This document shows, one piece after another, positions 51,118 through 51,474 of a stretch of DNA of 51,474 bases (its first letter is position 1; each line of letters begins with the position of its first letter). This stretch comes from a virus. The notes under the pieces were generated by a model, which saw only the letters and a list, made by a program, of their open reading frames with translations, had not been told where the DNA came from and made no database searches. Made by a program: the position numbers and the translations under genes. The stretch spans positions 1-51,474 of IMG/VR virus record IMGVR_UViG_3300020474_000022. One strand, written 5' to 3'.

Positions 51118-51474
51118 ATGACCGTCAGGCACGAAATCAAATCTCAACTTGCCAAACTTCTTGCCACTGAAGACCTTGTGGTAGAGAACAAGAATGTTGA
51201 GACCGCATGTTTCAATGTTCATACTCGTGTGCTGACACTGCCGAACTGGGATAAGGCAGGTGATGAGATATATGATATGTTGGTGGCACATGAAGTGGGT
51301 CATGCACTTTACACACCAGATCGTGATTGGTTGAAAGAATATAAGATACCCCAACAGTTTGTGAATATTGTGGAAGATGTTCGTATTGAGAAAATGATGA
51401 AGCGTCGGTATGCTGGTATCTCCAAGACCTTCTATAAAGGATACAAAATTCTTGCTGATGAGGACTTCTTTGGT
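51118..51474 (+). CDS. CobT-like zinc metalloprotease (partial, runs off the window)
   Basis: The first 119 residues are visible. A helical opening (RHEIKSQLAKLLATED) is followed by CFNVHTRVLTLPNW, then the zinc protease motif HEVGH (58-62) with H58, E59 and H62. The third ligand is probably E86 in NIVEDVRIEKMM, the ExDxRIE pattern of CobT-like VWA proteins, and RRYAGISKTFYKGYK follows. Such proteins pair with a MoxR-type ATPase, called CobS in cyanophages; that partner would lie outside this window. They were once linked to cobalamin synthesis, but their phage role is not settled. No VWA domain is visible yet because the gene is cut by the edge. Confidence 0.85.
   Translation, partial: MTVRHEIKSQLAKLLATEDLVVENKNVETACFNVHTRVLTLPNWDKAGDEIYDMLVAHEVGHALYTPDRDWLKEYKIPQQFVNIVEDVRIEKMMKRRYAGISKTFYKGYKILADEDFFG

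Noticed and set aside
1-51474. tRNA genes, CRISPR arrays, integrase or photosystem genes
   Set aside because: I looked for cloverleaf-like gaps, regularly spaced repeats and recognisable host-derived photosynthesis proteins and saw none. The gaps are too short for most of these.

Overview
This window is about 51 kb of the structural and replication core of a marine T4-like myovirus, most likely a cyanophage infecting Synechococcus or Prochlorococcus (family Kyanoviridae). The evidence is the T4 gene set in cyanophage order (25-6-giant protein-8-DUF4815 protein, then 13-14-15-16-17-18-19-20-21-22-23-3, then uvsY-uvsW-55-47-46). It also has a CobT-like metalloprotease gene, a DUF3110-like gene resembling cyanobacterial proteins, low GC, T4-type late promoters and almost no intergenic space. 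All genes are on the plus strand. No tRNA, CRISPR array, insertion sequence or integrase was seen.

Layout. Positions 1-2552 hold the end of an unidentified gene, a terminator-like hairpin, and small accessory genes: an AbrB-fold protein, a GT-A glycosyltransferase and several conserved small proteins. Positions 2585-26774 are the baseplate block: gp25, gp6, a 4247-residue giant protein in the gp7 position, gp8 and a 2459-residue DUF4815-type protein. Positions 26827-31184 carry two small structural proteins, neck proteins gp13 and gp14, tail completion protein gp15 and small terminase gp16. A 694-residue Lys-rich mosaic protein sits between gp16 and large terminase gp17. Positions 34939-43428 carry a zinc-ribbon protein, sheath gp18, tube gp19, portal gp20, two small head-region proteins, protease gp21, scaffold gp22 and major capsid gp23, ending in a strong terminator. 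Positions 43498-50218 carry gp3 and then recombination and late-transcription genes: UvsY, UvsW, a possible gp33-type protein, gp55, gp47, a DUF3110-like protein and gp46. From 50219 to the end are small genes between two identical terminator cassettes, then the start of a CobT-like HEVGH protease.

How it fits together. The late sigma factor gp55 is expected to read the TATAAATA-type promoters placed before gp25, gp8, the 116-aa protein, the gp67-position gene, gp22 and, in weaker form, gp23. gp21 should process the capsid and core proteins, gp16/gp17 package DNA through gp20, and gp13/14/15/3 join head to tail.

The most unusual items are: a five-repeat beta-propeller-like segment spliced inside a repeat of the giant baseplate protein; a YHYH-like domain in the same protein; a GxGY beta module shared by four virion proteins; the 694-aa mosaic protein with an internal Shine-Dalgarno/ATG; and a duplicated terminator cassette. 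One cassette copy is covered by a small ORF, and the other is preceded by mutually exclusive hairpins just upstream of the CobT-like gene.
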